From Ascoidea rubescens DSM 1968 (Eukaryota; Ascomycota; Saccharomycetes; Ascoideales; Ascoideaceae), in the NCBI RefSeq assembly GCF_001661345.1, contig NW_017962923.1, positions 434,001 to 498,000 on the forward strand: a stretch of 64,000 bases of DNA. The letters run 5' to 3'. Below the pieces are notes generated by a model. That model was not told where the DNA came from. It did not search any database and saw only the letters and a program-made list of their open reading frames with translations. The position numbers and the translations under genes were made by a program. How positions within the stretch are numbered: the first letter of the stretch is position 1; each line of letters starts with the position of its first letter. This document shows, one piece after another, positions 28,928 through 40,501 of this stretch.

Positions 28928-28939
28928 TTTTATATATAT
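28928..28939 (-). promoter_or_regulatory. TATA-like box upstream of the 28569-28853 gene
   Basis: TATATATAAAA on the minus strand, about 75 bp before the ATG; spacing is normal for a yeast core promoter. Confidence 0.5.
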
Positions 28940-29638
28940 GCTACTCTGATTGTCCATTTCTTCTTTCTTACCCATCAAATAAGAAGCTGGAATTATTAGG
29001 CAATGTGGATCAATTCATGAAAGGAAAGCACCAATGTCGCATCCAATTCAAGAAATTTCATTAGTTTAGTTACTTTTATTGATTTTCCGTTCAAGAGTTG
29101 TAGCTCAAGTATCTCCAGTTTGTGATTCCTAATTCGTCTTAATCAAAAGGGGATTGATCTCTTCAAGTTTCTTCTGGAAATACTTGCAAAATAGATCCAA
29201 GGAGTGTCGACCAAACTAGCAAAGTCTCGAGAAAAGCAGATATAATCAACGTCAGATATATGGTGGCATAAGGATCAGAAATGTGACAAAGGTTGCTTTT
29301 CAGAAACTGACCAAATGCTCAGTACGTCAGTCCAGTAGTTCAGTTGCTTTACAGCCCACTTCTTGTTGTTGAAATCCAGCGATGTTTCTCCTGTCTGGAT
29401 ACTCACTGGGGAATCTGTCATGAAGGGTTTGGAGTTGTCTATATGCTTGGTATTTGATCAATTCAGAAATTACTGAAATCTGGTTGCGAATGCAGTAAGA
29501 CACCATGCTGTATTTTTGCTATAATCATTAAATATTTGATTGAGTTTAGTAACATTCGTCGTATGTCGCTATAATCAATTATAATTCACAAATCATAAAA
29601 TCTTTCAAATAGTTTGAGATTATTCTTCAACACTAGGA

Positions 29639-30019
29639 ATGAAATTTAGGATCACAGTTGAGAAAGATGACTTAGATCCGAGTTATTTCGATGAACTGAT
29701 TGGAAGCATCGATGGTTGCAAACCAAAAAAATTTAACTTATCAATTGAAAAATTTAAATTAACCTAAAAACAACAATCCAAATAAACAAATAGTATAATA
29801 TTCAATTGTGTAATACGACGAGTTAGTATTTTGAATGATTTACAACACAAAATCTTGAATGGCGGTTTGAAATGCAATTTAAAACCCAACACATTAAGAG
29901 AACAAAAAATAAGAGTCACAATAGAATACCTTAACCAAATTCATTTGATGGAAATCACTAGAATAATGCTTGCTAAAAAATTTAATTTTAAAAGGAGGTT
30001 AAAACCTTCAACAATTTGA
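29639..30019 (+). pseudogene. Possible decayed small gene
   Basis: An ATG at 29639 opens 42 codons (MKFRITVEKDDLDPSYFDEL...), then two in-frame stops. The same frame reopens from about 29770 to 30019 with a Lys/Asn/Leu-rich sequence. The common frame suggests one broken gene, but chance is possible in such AT-rich DNA. The product is not recognised. Confidence 0.25.
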
Positions 30020-30579
30020 AATGCTTCAAGCAGTAAAGTTTCCAAAATATGCTCTCAATAAATTTTATTTTTGAAGTATGAAAAGCACAATAATAGTCAT
30101 AAATTGAATGGAAAAACAAAATAAAAAAATATAGTACTAGAAAATGAACATGAATTAAGAACATTTCAACAGAAACATTTCAACTCTATCAATGCATTAA
30201 CGAATAAACACTTAGGTTTAAAATGAACTTAAAGAAACTAAATTTGATCTATATATTGCGCAACAATAAAGGCAATGGCAGTCATAATAGGAGTAGTAAT
30301 GTATTTACACCAAAATGGAACAAAAAATCAAATCAAATCAAAATTCAAAGAAAGGTTCAAAGCCAAAAACAACTAAATTAAATGCAATATATATGCCTGA
30401 AGTGAAATCAATTAAATGTGAAAAAAACATACTATTTAAATAAAAACCAAACGTGATTATCAAATTGGTTTTAATAGTTTTTTGTAAGCTCTTTAAGGAC
30501 ATTGAATCGCTTTTTAACTAGTTTTAAACATATCCAATTAGCTTGTTTATCATGTATCCTATTTGGATTGTATTTGGGT

Positions 30580-30845
30580 GATACATTTCCTCTTACAATT
30601 TGTTATTTCAATTTCATCTATATTGTTAATCAATATATTATTAGATTTCAAATCATCATGGAATAAGCTATTTTGATATGAATAATTAAAAATCTCTTCA
30701 ATTTGATCGAGTAATTGTTTGCTCATTTTATCTAAGTGCTTTTTTCAACATAATTGAACCTGATTTCTATAATTCTTTTGTTTTTATCAAAAGTAATTTG
30801 TTTAGAATTAATTATATTGTTATATTTTACAATATTTCAAATGCT
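30580..30845 (-). pseudogene. Remnant of a protein-kinase-like gene
   Basis: On the minus strand, about 30590-30745 encodes EEIFNYSYQNSLFHDDLKSN followed by NILINN and DEIEI. HDDLKSNN fits the kinase catalytic loop HxDLKxxN, and the following Ile-Leu-Ile stretch fits the next beta strand. A segment upstream in a different frame (about 30746-30840; QITFDKNKRIIEIRFNYVEK) looks like the same protein before a frameshift. No intact DFG region or N-lobe is visible. I infer a dead copy of a small yeast kinase-like protein. Confidence 0.45.
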
Positions 30846-31413
30846 GATTATTATGTGTGAATTCTATATCCAGCCCCCTTTGTATTAATATTTTACAGCT
30901 AATACGCCGGTGAGACATCTTTCTGAAATATATATCATTTATCAATTCTATAATTCTGAATATAATTTTTCATAATATTATTATATATTTTAAACAAAAA
31001 AACTTTTTATATATTTAAAAAAGTCAAATTTTTCGGACTCTTGATAGCACATCTTCATAATATTTTCCTTGTTAATCAATGGATTATTGTTACTATACTT
31101 TTTGGTTAATAAAATGACTCATCAGTGCCCATTTTTACAGCATAAAATGCCTACAAAATATATACAGTGCCTAGTTCATAATACGTACTGAGTGTTTACT
31201 TATATATACTTATGGGAAATAAAAATTCAATTCTAAAAAACCAAAACAATACCTTTTGTCGTACTATTTAAGATTTAAATATGTTCAATTTTTCAGACCT
31301 ACATTTAAATTGAAGTATAAATAAATCGATTTTCATCAAGTTTGATAAATAATATATAAACTATATATCAAATTTACATTTCGAAACAAAATTTCCAAAA
31401 TAATTTTCACCAC

Positions 31414-31623
31414 CTAAGCAGCAGAATTCGGTGTTTTGTATTTGCCAATCAAATACTTTTCTATTATGCGTTTTATTCTTAATGCACGCAACAGATTTTT
31501 ATCGTGTTTGATTATCTCTGCACATTGATTAATTGTTAGATTTTGAATTTTAGGATTAGTTAATGAAAGAAAGCAGAATAAATCGCTGAGTGTTTCAAAT
31601 TTTTTATTTAAGAGTAAGGACAT
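31414..31623 (-). CDS. Small hypothetical protein, 69 aa
   Basis: From ATG 31621-31623 to a TAA. The product (MSLLLNKKFETLSDLFCFLS at the start) is balanced in composition and predicted helical, with a basic C-terminal half. No family is recognised. It may be a real small gene or the surviving N-terminal part of a decayed one; the surrounding region contains other remnants. Confidence 0.3.
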   Translation of the reverse strand: MSLLLNKKFETLSDLFCFLSLTNPKIQNLTINQCAEIIKHDKNLLRALRIKRIIEKYLIGKYKTPNSAA

Positions 31624-31757
31624 GTTTGCTAAAAACTTAGAATTTTTGATACTTTATCTTAAACGCTTAATTTCCTTTACCCTTCTAACTGTCCCTGGTG
31701 ATTTTTGCTTCAGTGACTAGATCATTTTATTATCATTTGGCTTTGGTAAATAGTCAG

Positions 31758-31965
31758 TTAAACCAAATAATTTGTTGAGGGTGCAATCAAATTTTTTTTT
31801 GAGCATCTTCTAAGAATTTTTGGTCTTCAAGCAGGAAATCGGCTGATAATGCTTCGAAATCATCATCGCAGGATTGAGCACCAGGGTTGGAAATATCCAG
31901 ATTTTTATAATTAATTTGAAGTGTGAATTTAAAGTGATTAAAGATAAAGATGGCTTTTGGGTTTG
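31758..31965 (-). pseudogene. C-terminal coding remnant, acidic
   Basis: A minus-strand frame of about 68 codons without a good ATG ends at 31758. Its middle (NPGAQSCDDDFEALSADFLL) is acidic and well-balanced, unlike chance AT-rich translation. It could be the last exon or the end of a broken gene. A CTTTAG acceptor-like site lies at its upstream limit. Family unknown. Confidence 0.3.
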
Positions 31966-33312
31966 TTATTTTTTACTAAAGTGCTTGCTTTATATATATT
32001 ACCATCAAAGAGTGCGGCTCTATTTCCGTTGCCCAAATTGAAAATCAGATTGAGTCCGGAAAATCTCATAGCACATACTCATGATGAGGCTGTTGATCAG
32101 GTATTAACGGTGGACAAGCAATTCTTTAGCCACGTGCACCGGAATAATCATACTGCAGTTTTGAATTGATTTTGGTTTGGAAAACAGCGTGTAGTAAAAC
32201 AAAACTGCAAACAAACTGGAAGAAATATATTTCAAATTAAACTGAAATGAAAGCAAACCGTTTCAAGAAATAAACGTTTTCTAACCAATTTGGACACTGG
32301 TGAAGCATATCTAAATGGTTGCCAAACATGATTCCTCTATTATTGAAGAACTTTGTTAAGCAAAGAGTACATATCAAGCACGCGACACGGGGATTGAATC
32401 CAAACTAATCTCAAACTCAAGGTTACATTGTAACAGATTGACTGAAAAATTGTTCGGAACCAAACTACGCTGGAAACAAACAGAAGATGCAATCCATCCG
32501 GCCCAAACAAACAATTTTGTTAAATTATCTAACAATTTGAATTGAAACTATTTGGTGCAGTACTGGAAGATGATGAAGAAGCATTGCATAGCATACAAGG
32601 TGAGGAAAATACGAAGCCGAAATGAATAGCAGGGTGAGTAAAATGTCTGACATTTGACATTTGGAGGAGAAATATACCACTCACAACGGAAAATATTAGA
32701 ATACCAGACACAGTCGGAACGCGGCAAGTTCAGCAGCACCACCGGCAGCCAATAACTGGGAGAAATAGCCCCATCAGACTGGAATTGTGTAGGCTGCCAG
32801 CGATGAGGAAGAGCAATGCTGCAGAACTCAGATTCTGATTGGTGTGCTTGTGAACTGCCGGCATAAGCGGCACGTGCAGCAAGAAAGCGGCGAGTTGAGG
32901 GAGTCTAGAACTCTGCGCAACAGCAACCACGCTGCAGGCCGTATACTAGCTCAAGAGCAAATGAGTGGTGGGAACAACCTGGTAGGACTATTGTTGCTAT
33001 TTTTATTGTTCCGCTAGTTTCAGAGCAGCGGGTGCGGCTCATATTGTTTCTTTTGTGAGATTGAGTGTGTGTGCAGTTTCGGCAGTTTGCAGACATGCAA
33101 TTTCAAGAAAGTGCAAGCATGAACCACTGAAATGCTCCTTATCGCTGATGTACGGTCGCCGGCGACCTGGTAGCAGCCAGACAGAAGCAACTTGCCAAAC
33201 CATGTATGGAGATTCTGAGGGTTGAAAGCAACATCCCACTATTTGGTTTGGCTGCTGGTGTTCCCAAGGGCACGATTGCTGGAACCGCAAGCCAAAAAGA
33301 AATCCCAGGCCA

Positions 33313-33370
33313 GGAACATTGGCCTGGAACTGGGCCTGGAACTGGGCCTGGGCCTGGGCCTGGGGCTGGC
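33313..33370 (+). repeat. GGCCTG/GGAACTG minisatellite
   Basis: Hexamer GGGCCT units repeat with GGAACT variants across about 58 bp in the GC-rich block. Frames on both strands give Pro-Gly or Leu-Gly repeats. Confidence 0.85.
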
Positions 33371-34026
33371 GATGAACGGATGCCAGAACACTAGCAGAAC
33401 AGGCCAAATTGCTGTGCGCCGCCTGGCAGCAAGCCAGACAGCCCAGCAATCCATTTCCCACAGTGCTCGTAAATGCCCGCCGCGCTTCAAGTACGAGCTT
33501 CGTAACACAACACTACACTTCCTGTGGTCATGGTTGGCTGAGCGCTTGCATCACGGTGCAGACAGCGTCCGAGCTGCACAATCTATGATTGGCCTGCACA
33601 TAAATACGAGCCTTGTAGAGCCATAGCACGCTCCAACGAACTGCACGGGCTGCATTCTACGGCCGAGACACCCAAACAAAGTCCCAATTTGAAGCTAAAA
33701 GCCAGTTTTTAAGCTTCAAAACAAAATTCAGGTTTCATTTTATTTTTTTCCTTTCAACGAATTTTCTTATAAAAACTTCACCTTTTCCTTTCCCTTTTTT
33801 CTGCTTCGCTTGCTCAATTTCTATCCTTTTTTTGAACTAAATTGTTTTTCTGTTTTATTATTTATTTTGTACATTATTGTTAATTTTTTCCATTTTTTTT
33901 TATTTTTACAATTTTTAAATTTTCAATTCTTACCACTTTTATTATTATTTTAATATTGTTCTGATATTATTATTAGTTATAATATCATTATTTCATTTAT
34001 ATTTTTACCATATCTTTATTTTCACA

Positions 34027-37000
34027 ATGGTAAATCAGTCTCCCAATTTGAAGAATCTGAATCCCTCATCTCCTCAGCCGTTACCTGAAATACAAAATTT
34101 TGAAAGTGAAAATAACGTCAATAATGAAAACTCTAAAAAGATTTCGCCAATAAACCATGAAACTATTAAGTGCACTCAACTCACCACAATTAATAAAACC
34201 TCTGAATCAAGTGAATCAAGTGAATCAAATGAGTCCAATCAATTAAATATATCAAATATATCAAATAAATCAAATAAATCTAATGAACTAAATAAATCTA
34301 ATAAATTTCTTAAACTATCTAAAACCCCAGAATTATCTGAATCAAATGAGTCATCAAATGATTCTCCAAATGATTCTTCAAATTCAGATAAAATCACTGA
34401 AACAAATAATGACAATAACTCATCCGATGAAAGAAAAATCTTTAAATCATTACCTTATGTTCCCTTTGACAAAGGTATCCCCAAAATTCAACAGCAATTT
34501 CAAAATTTCCAACAAAATCAAAAATTTAACTATTCTCAATACATCACTGAAAATATTAACATCTTTTCAAACTCAACTAAAAATACAAGACAAAATTCAA
34601 CTTCAAATTTACTAATCAAAAATGCAAAGGAAAACAACCAATCAATCATCTCTTTCACCCAAGCCTTAAGAAATCCCTTACCTCCTTATTTTTTCAGCAA
34701 AACTGATGATTTTACAAACAACTCCTCCATCAGAAAGAGAAACAGAAACCGTAACCATTTATTTTCAATCAATCCAACTAAAAAACAAAAACTAAATTCA
34801 AATGCCGAACATTTAATTCTTCAATCAAATCCAAACAACAAACTTGTTCCTTTACTACCTTTGGTCCAAAAGAAATCTCCCTCCTCCACTTCCACCAACA
34901 AACTATTCCAAAATATAGAAATAAAGCCTAAACCAAATTCAACAACTCATACCTCTCAAAAATCTTATGTAAAAATCATCCGCCCATCTATACACAATCC
35001 TTCCGATAACACCTCATCAATCAACAATAAAAAACAAATTATCATTAAAAATAAAATCAACATCAATATCAAACATCTAAACAAAAACGCAAATACAAAC
35101 ACAAACACCAACACAAATACAAACACAAACATCTCTCAAGAACCAAACGGTCTTAATATTCCCAATAGCCCCAACAGTTCTGCTTCCAATGCCGATGACG
35201 ACTATGATGCAAATAGCAACAACTCCAAAGCTAGATACGCTTCCAAAAAAAACACAAGAAAGAAGCATCGCAACTCTCACTTAGGTTGTGCTACCTGCAA
35301 ATGTCGAAGAATCAAATGTGACGAAAAACTACCCGAATGTGGAAATTGTGTTCGTGCAAAATTACAATGCGCCTATTTGGCTCTTGACCCAATCGCAAGA
35401 GAAGCTCTAAAGGCTGCCCAAAAAGCTCAGGCTGCCAGAAGAGAAATTTCTGACTTGAATATAGCTTCTAGGCAAATGATCAAAGTTGGTTCTGGTGTCT
35501 TGTCTGGCAAAATCTCTCCTTTGAATCTATCTCTTTTTAGCAAAAATTTCAACGATCAAAAAATCATCGCTTTTCAAAAGACTCTTTCAAATTCAATGCC
35601 TTTACCTTCGAACTCTTTATCAGTAACTTTAAATCCAATCACTCTTTCGCCATCAGAAGGTTCAGATTCAACCCACAATCACTATCAATCACCCTCAAAT
35701 AATGAAGAACAAAGCGTTGTCTCTGACAAAGAATCTTTCAATGAAACAACTGGTAACGAAGACACTAATATTGACAAAATCCCTAACATTCAATCACCCA
35801 CTGCCAAGCAAAAGAAAACCAATTCTTTGCAACTATCTAATGACAAAATTCAAACAAATAATCAAATTCCTGCCACACAAATCGACAATAAGAAAAAAAA
35901 TACGAATAAAAGAAAGCTGTTTGAAATAGCAGAATCTTCTCTAAAATCAACACCAAACCATAGTTTTCATGAAAACAACCAACGTAATTTGTCAATTAGT
36001 GATGATGGATCCTCATCATCAAGTCATATAATGAGCCAAAACCCCCCTTATTTTTGCTCCTCTATTTTAAAACCTCCATCTCAGTTTAAGGCTGAATGTG
36101 AATCTGAGGGCAGATCTCCCAGCTCTGTTTCAACCGTTCTTTCTCAAGATTTCAACCTTGAAGAGTCAAAATCTGAGATTGAAGCAAAAGTCAACGCCCA
36201 AACAAAATCAAAACTTAAAGAGCTCCCTCTTGTTGCAAATGCTCGTTCTCTTGTATTGCGCTCTTCTAAAAAGGAAAAAAATTCTAACCAACAATCGAAA
36301 CACAATAAACCAATTGTTATGGCATACCCTCTTCCTTACCACTCGTTTAATGCACTACCTCTTAGTTCAAGACATCCTACCGAACCCTTTCTGCAACTAA
36401 ATACATTGCCTCCTCAATTTCCAAACGGTTTAAATTTTCCATCGGATAATTATGATGATTCTCATCATATTGCTGACTTTAATTATTATCATTCACATTC
36501 ACGTTCACATTTATATTCACATTCAAATACACACCCTCACTCTCCTCAATCTTCTCACTCTCACTCACATTCTAACTCACACTCACATTCACACCCACAT
36601 AGACATAGACATCCTCATTTACAACCATATCCACCATTATCTCCTTCACAGCGTTTGCCTTTTAATTTTCAAAAAGTTCCATATGGCCCAAATTTTAATG
36701 ACCCATCCATTCCTTTAGCTCATCCTCTTCATTCACCTAATCCAAACTTTATGGCTAATTTCCCGGGCTACAACAACGGTCATATCCCTTCAAACGTTTT
36801 TAACCAAAACAATCCCTATAATCCAAATAATAATCATGCTTATGATATTTATCCACCTAATGGTGGTCATCCTCCAAATGGCAATTATCCACCGAATATT
36901 AATTATCCTCCTAATAGAAATTATCCTCCTTATGGCAATTATCCACCTAATGTTAATTATCTCCCCAACATAAAACCCCTTACAAATCACAACTTTTCTC

Positions 37001-37341
37001 CTAACATTAGCTATCTTTCTAATCATAATCACTTTCTAAATAATAATTATTCTGCAAATAACACTTATGCTAATAATAATCTCCCAAATATTAGTGACAA
37101 TCCTAATAGCAAAGATTTTAGTGCAAATAACAGTTATAAAAATAACGTTAGTTACAATAACAACAATAGCAATATTATACCAAACAACAACATTCAAACA
37201 AATAATGAAAATAATATAAATGTTCTGAATAATATAAATAACATGAACAAAATAAATCTCAATAACAATAACAATATAAATAATGATACTATAGAAAACG
37301 GTGATACTAACAACAACAATAATAATAATGACAATAGTACC

Positions 37342-37414
<73 letters not shown>

Positions 37415-37557
37415 GCACTTCAAACCATCCGGTTTCTAATACATCCTCTGATTTAAAAGATAATTCCTCTAGGAACTCTCGTTCTGGAAGTCCATCTGAT
37501 ATTGATCTAAACAAAAAAGAAGATTCAAAGTCTAATATTACATTTTTACTAAACTGA
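34027..37557 (+). CDS. Zn2Cys6 transcription factor with prion-like repeats
   Basis: 1176 residues. A fungal zinc cluster lies in the middle (about 420-448): CATCKCRRIKCDEKLPECGN then CVRAKLQC, with C-X2-C-X6-C-X6-C-X2-C-X6-C spacing. It is preceded by a basic patch (KKNTRKKHRNSH) and followed by an Ala-rich helix (REALKAAQKAQAARRE). The N-terminal part is Ser/Asn-rich. The C-terminal half has a His-Ser tract (about 820-865), a hexapeptide NYPPNx repeat (about 943-980) and about 27 Asn. Such proteins are DNA-binding transcription regulators in the nucleus. No fungal-specific middle homology domain is visible, and I cannot name the orthologue or target genes. A T-rich leader of about 350 bp precedes the ATG at 34027. 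Confidence 0.85.
36487..36610 (+). repeat. His-Ser/His-rich coding repeat
   Basis: CACTCA/CATTCA-type units encode HSHSHS and HPHRHRHPH runs in the Zn2Cys6 protein. Confidence 0.85.
36855..36970 (+). repeat. 18-bp tandem repeat coding NYPPNx
   Basis: Six or so imperfect 18-bp units (AATTATCCACCTAAT-like) encode YPPNIN, YPPNRN, YPPYGN and similar. Confidence 0.8.
37339..37412 (+). repeat. (AAT)n microsatellite in the Zn2Cys6 gene
   Basis: About 24 consecutive AAT triplets, poly-Asn, near the C-terminus. Confidence 0.97.
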
Positions 37558-38090
37558 ATTCTAATCTTTCATTTCTTTTTCTTGTATAATCAACAACTTA
37601 GAGCAATTAGACATTGTTCAATTTTTAGAATTTTACGACTTTTGCTTTGAATTTCTTTGTGACAATACTTTTAAACAGGAAACCTTGTTGGTTAGATATC
37701 AACACGAGTTTAATTTTTTTCCTTCTCTTCTCTCCTCTTCTACTTTATTCTATTCTATTCTATTCTATTCTATTCTATTTGCTTTTTCATTCTTTCTCAC
37801 GCTTTTATAATTTTTTCCTTTTTAATAATTGTTCTTTTATATTATATTTTTTAATTTTTTGTCATCTAAACACGATGATGAAAATATTTGTTACATTATT
37901 ACAAACTTTTGTTTATTTCAGTTCTTTATTTTATCTGCTACTTTGTTTTATTAATGTCAATCGTTTTGAAAAAATGGTTTTTGAATATATTACTGTATAT
38001 CATAGAATATTATCTTTTTTTATGTATATAAAATTAATTGTATAATCTATACATTTTTTATTTGCTGCTATAAAAAAATTACAATCGCTA
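37558..38090. other. Convergent AT-rich intergenic region
   Basis: 533 bp between the convergent Zn2Cys6 and CQD1 genes. A TATTC pentamer repeats about six times at 37744-37779. A plus-strand frame (37647-38045) without an ATG start codes Phe/Leu/Ile-rich chance sequence. Otherwise presumably 3' untranslated regions. Confidence 0.6.
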
Positions 38091-40501
38091 TCAGTAGTTT
38101 GGTGATAACCAGTCTTTTTGTACTAGGTTATAAATCTGTAATAAAAAAATTTGTTAGTTAGTTATTTTATATGCAAAAGAAAAGACTTGAAAATTTAAAT
38201 TTTTCTGTTTTTACACATACATCTTGAACACTGGCATTGATAAATTGTCTAACTTCTAAAGCTAACCAAACCTTTATCATTGACAAGGTATTTTGATTTT
38301 GTAACAATCTATGACCATCTTGCAACCCCACTTGTCTTAAAATTGGAATAGCACTATAATTGAAATGAAAAAAAAAAAATGAAAAAAAAAATTAGTGAAT
38401 GATTTTTAATAAAAGTAAGATAAAACAACTTTGATAAAAGTGAAACATACCTTGCAAATAAATCCAAATTAGGATTCAATTGTCTGCCAATTCCTTCCAA
38501 TAGCAAGATTGCCACAATAACGTTAACAAAATCACCTTCCATTCTAACATGATGTTTTCTTACCATTGATAAACAATTTTCCAATAAATCACCTATAGAA
38601 ACATTACCTAAAGTAAAAGTTCTTTGTTTAACCTTATCAACTAACCTTTCCATTTTTAAAGCAAAAATCTCAGAATCAATGGCTGTTTCGGGTGTCTTTG
38701 ATTTTTCAATCATTAATTCACCGGCACGGTAGCCATCAAATTCTGCTAAAGCGTTAAATAAAGATATGAAATTTATACGATTGGGATGATTTAATTCAGT
38801 TACTAAACCTGTGTCAATGTAACAAATTTCTGGAGAAAAGCCCTTTGATATTAGGGTATTTAGTTGACTCAACCAGGCGTCATTATCATCATTCAAGTTT
38901 AATAAGTCCGTTGTCAAGTCATTCATTTGAATGTTGTTGTTATTGGATGAATTGAAGAATCTAACAAGGACGTTGCCTGGATGTAGATCCGAATGAATGA
39001 AATTATCGAGAATCAACATTTTAAGGAAGGAATCTAAGATTGCATTACTAATTAGTTTTGATAATTTTATATAACCGTTATAGGAGTTTTTGATTTCCAG
39101 TTTTTGATCATTTAAAGTTGAATTTGAGATTTTATTATTTAGAATCTGTTGCAAATGTAGCAATTTTGATAGAGAGATTCCGTGAATATATTCTTCTATT
39201 AAGATATTTTTTGAGGATAGAGATAGATAAGGCTGTGGAAATTTAATTTTAAATAACTGAGTTGAATCTGAGTAAATGTTGTTATTAGTATTGTTGAAGT
39301 TTTTTTTAAATTTAATTAGATTGAGAGCTTCATTTGTTAGATCCAATTGTTGGTTCATGAATAAGGAAAACTGATGAACTTCTTGGGGTAAGGATAGCCA
39401 TTCCATTGTTGGAATATAATCGATGATGTTTGCAAAAACCGCCATAATTTTTACATCTCTTGATATCTTTTTTTTGACTTTTGGATGTAAAACTTTGATT
39501 GCTATCCATTGATTGAAGGATTTATTATTGGAATGATTTTGAATATTTAGGTGATTTTGAATAAAATCATTAGATAGTTTTGCAATATAAACTTGGGCAA
39601 TTGCACCAACGCCAATAGGCTCCTGGTTAAATTGATCAAATAAATTGTTGAATTGATTTAAGGGAATATTAAAGGAATTGCAAATAATTTTTTGAGTGTA
39701 AGAAAAGGAATGAGGAATTGAATTTGAGTGCAAGTTATTTAATTCATTACATAGAAGATTTGAGAAAATATCATTTCTTGATGCAGCCCATTGGCCTAGT
39801 TTAATAAAAGATGGACCAGCGAATTGAATTAAATAGGTCAAAATCTTATAGTAGATTAAAGTGCCATATCTTTGGTTTGCAATTGTAATGTTATCTGATT
39901 TGATCTTTTGGCCAAAAAAAGATAAGGGATATAAAGGGATCAAAGGCGAAAAGATGATGGATAGTTCGATAAATCGAGCGATGATAAGAATGGGTTCAAT
40001 TATTTTCAAGTTGACAAAATCAAGAATGATTTTAAAAACTGAAGGTTTGGTTTTGATTTGATTTTGATTTTGATTTTGATTTTGATTTTGATTTTGATTT
40101 TGCTTTCCATTTAAATTGTCATCCAGAATGCGCTCAAGATCAAGACAGGTCTTATGAGTTTGATCGTCGTGCAAAGTGGGCTCAGAAACACAATCATTGC
40201 GCAAATGACTAAATGAAAAAGAATAGCTATTATCCGAAAAAACTATTAGCGAAGAGGATGTAGATAACAAAAGAATACTGCAGAAAGAACCGAAGCCAAA
40301 AGTGCTTTGATGACTATGATGGTGGTGATTGCGGTGACGAGAATAGTAGCTGTAGCTGAAGGGAATCTGTCTGTGAAAGCGCCGGACGTGAATGAACCCA
40401 TAAGAAAGCCATTTTCTGCCAGCACTAAAAGTGTTTCTGCTGCTGCTGCTGCCAACTCTGCTGCCAACTCTGCTGATGCTGACGCTACCTACTCTACCCA
40501 T
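38091..40501 (-). CDS. CQD1: Mitochondrial ADCK/UbiB-family atypical kinase (CQD1 type), three exons
   Basis: Exons on the minus strand: 40501-38451, 38353-38221 and 38135-38091. Intron 1 (97 nt) starts GTATGT, has CACTAAT and ends TAG. Intron 2 (85 nt) starts GTATGT, has TAACTAAC and ends CAG. Splicing keeps frame and adds a C-terminus with KVWLALEVRQFINASVQDIY and a TGA at 38091; unspliced exon 1 would end in a Phe-rich intron translation. The N-terminus looks like a basic mitochondrial presequence followed by a hydrophobic stretch. The UbiB motifs are present: FIKLGQWAASRNDIF (KxGQ), EPIGVGAIAQVYIAKL (Ala-rich loop), WIAIKVLHP, FIHSDLHPGNVLVR (catalytic) and CYIDTGLV (metal-binding). Cqd1 in the inner membrane influences coenzyme Q and lipid distribution. 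Cqd2/Mcp2 is the alternative. Confidence 0.82.
40049..40100 (-). repeat. TTTTGA hexamer repeat coding Asn-Gln
   Basis: About eight TTTTGA units on the plus strand encode an (NQ)n tract between presequence and kinase domain of CQD1. Confidence 0.9.

Larger units (their letters stand above)
28940..34026. other. Gene-poor region of about 5 kb with decayed coding scraps
   Basis: No intact gene of normal size. AT-rich sequence (28.9-32.6 kb) holds short frames that look like remnants, listed separately, including a kinase-like scrap. A GC-rich block (about 32.7-33.66 kb) has overlapping frames on both strands without recognisable products and a GGCCTG minisatellite. It is followed by a T-rich 350-bp leader to the Zn2Cys6 gene. 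CACGTG sites occur at 32131-32136 and 32871-32876. Confidence 0.6.

Noticed and set aside
29831-30019. 62-codon plus-strand frame as an independent gene
   Set aside because: Begins with TTG; treated instead as the second part of a possible decayed gene.
32380-32420. B-box-like GGATTCAATCC on the minus strand
   Set aside because: It resembles a tRNA 3' half, but no matching 5' acceptor arm or anticodon arm lies within about 90 bp.
33039-33626. Overlapping frames of 89-140 codons on both strands in the GC-rich block
   Set aside because: They coincide with low stop-codon frequency and the GGCCTG repeat; no recognisable motif and they exclude each other.
37647-38045. 132-codon hydrophobic plus-strand frame
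   Set aside because: No ATG start; Phe/Leu/Tyr-rich chance translation of T-rich 3' sequence.
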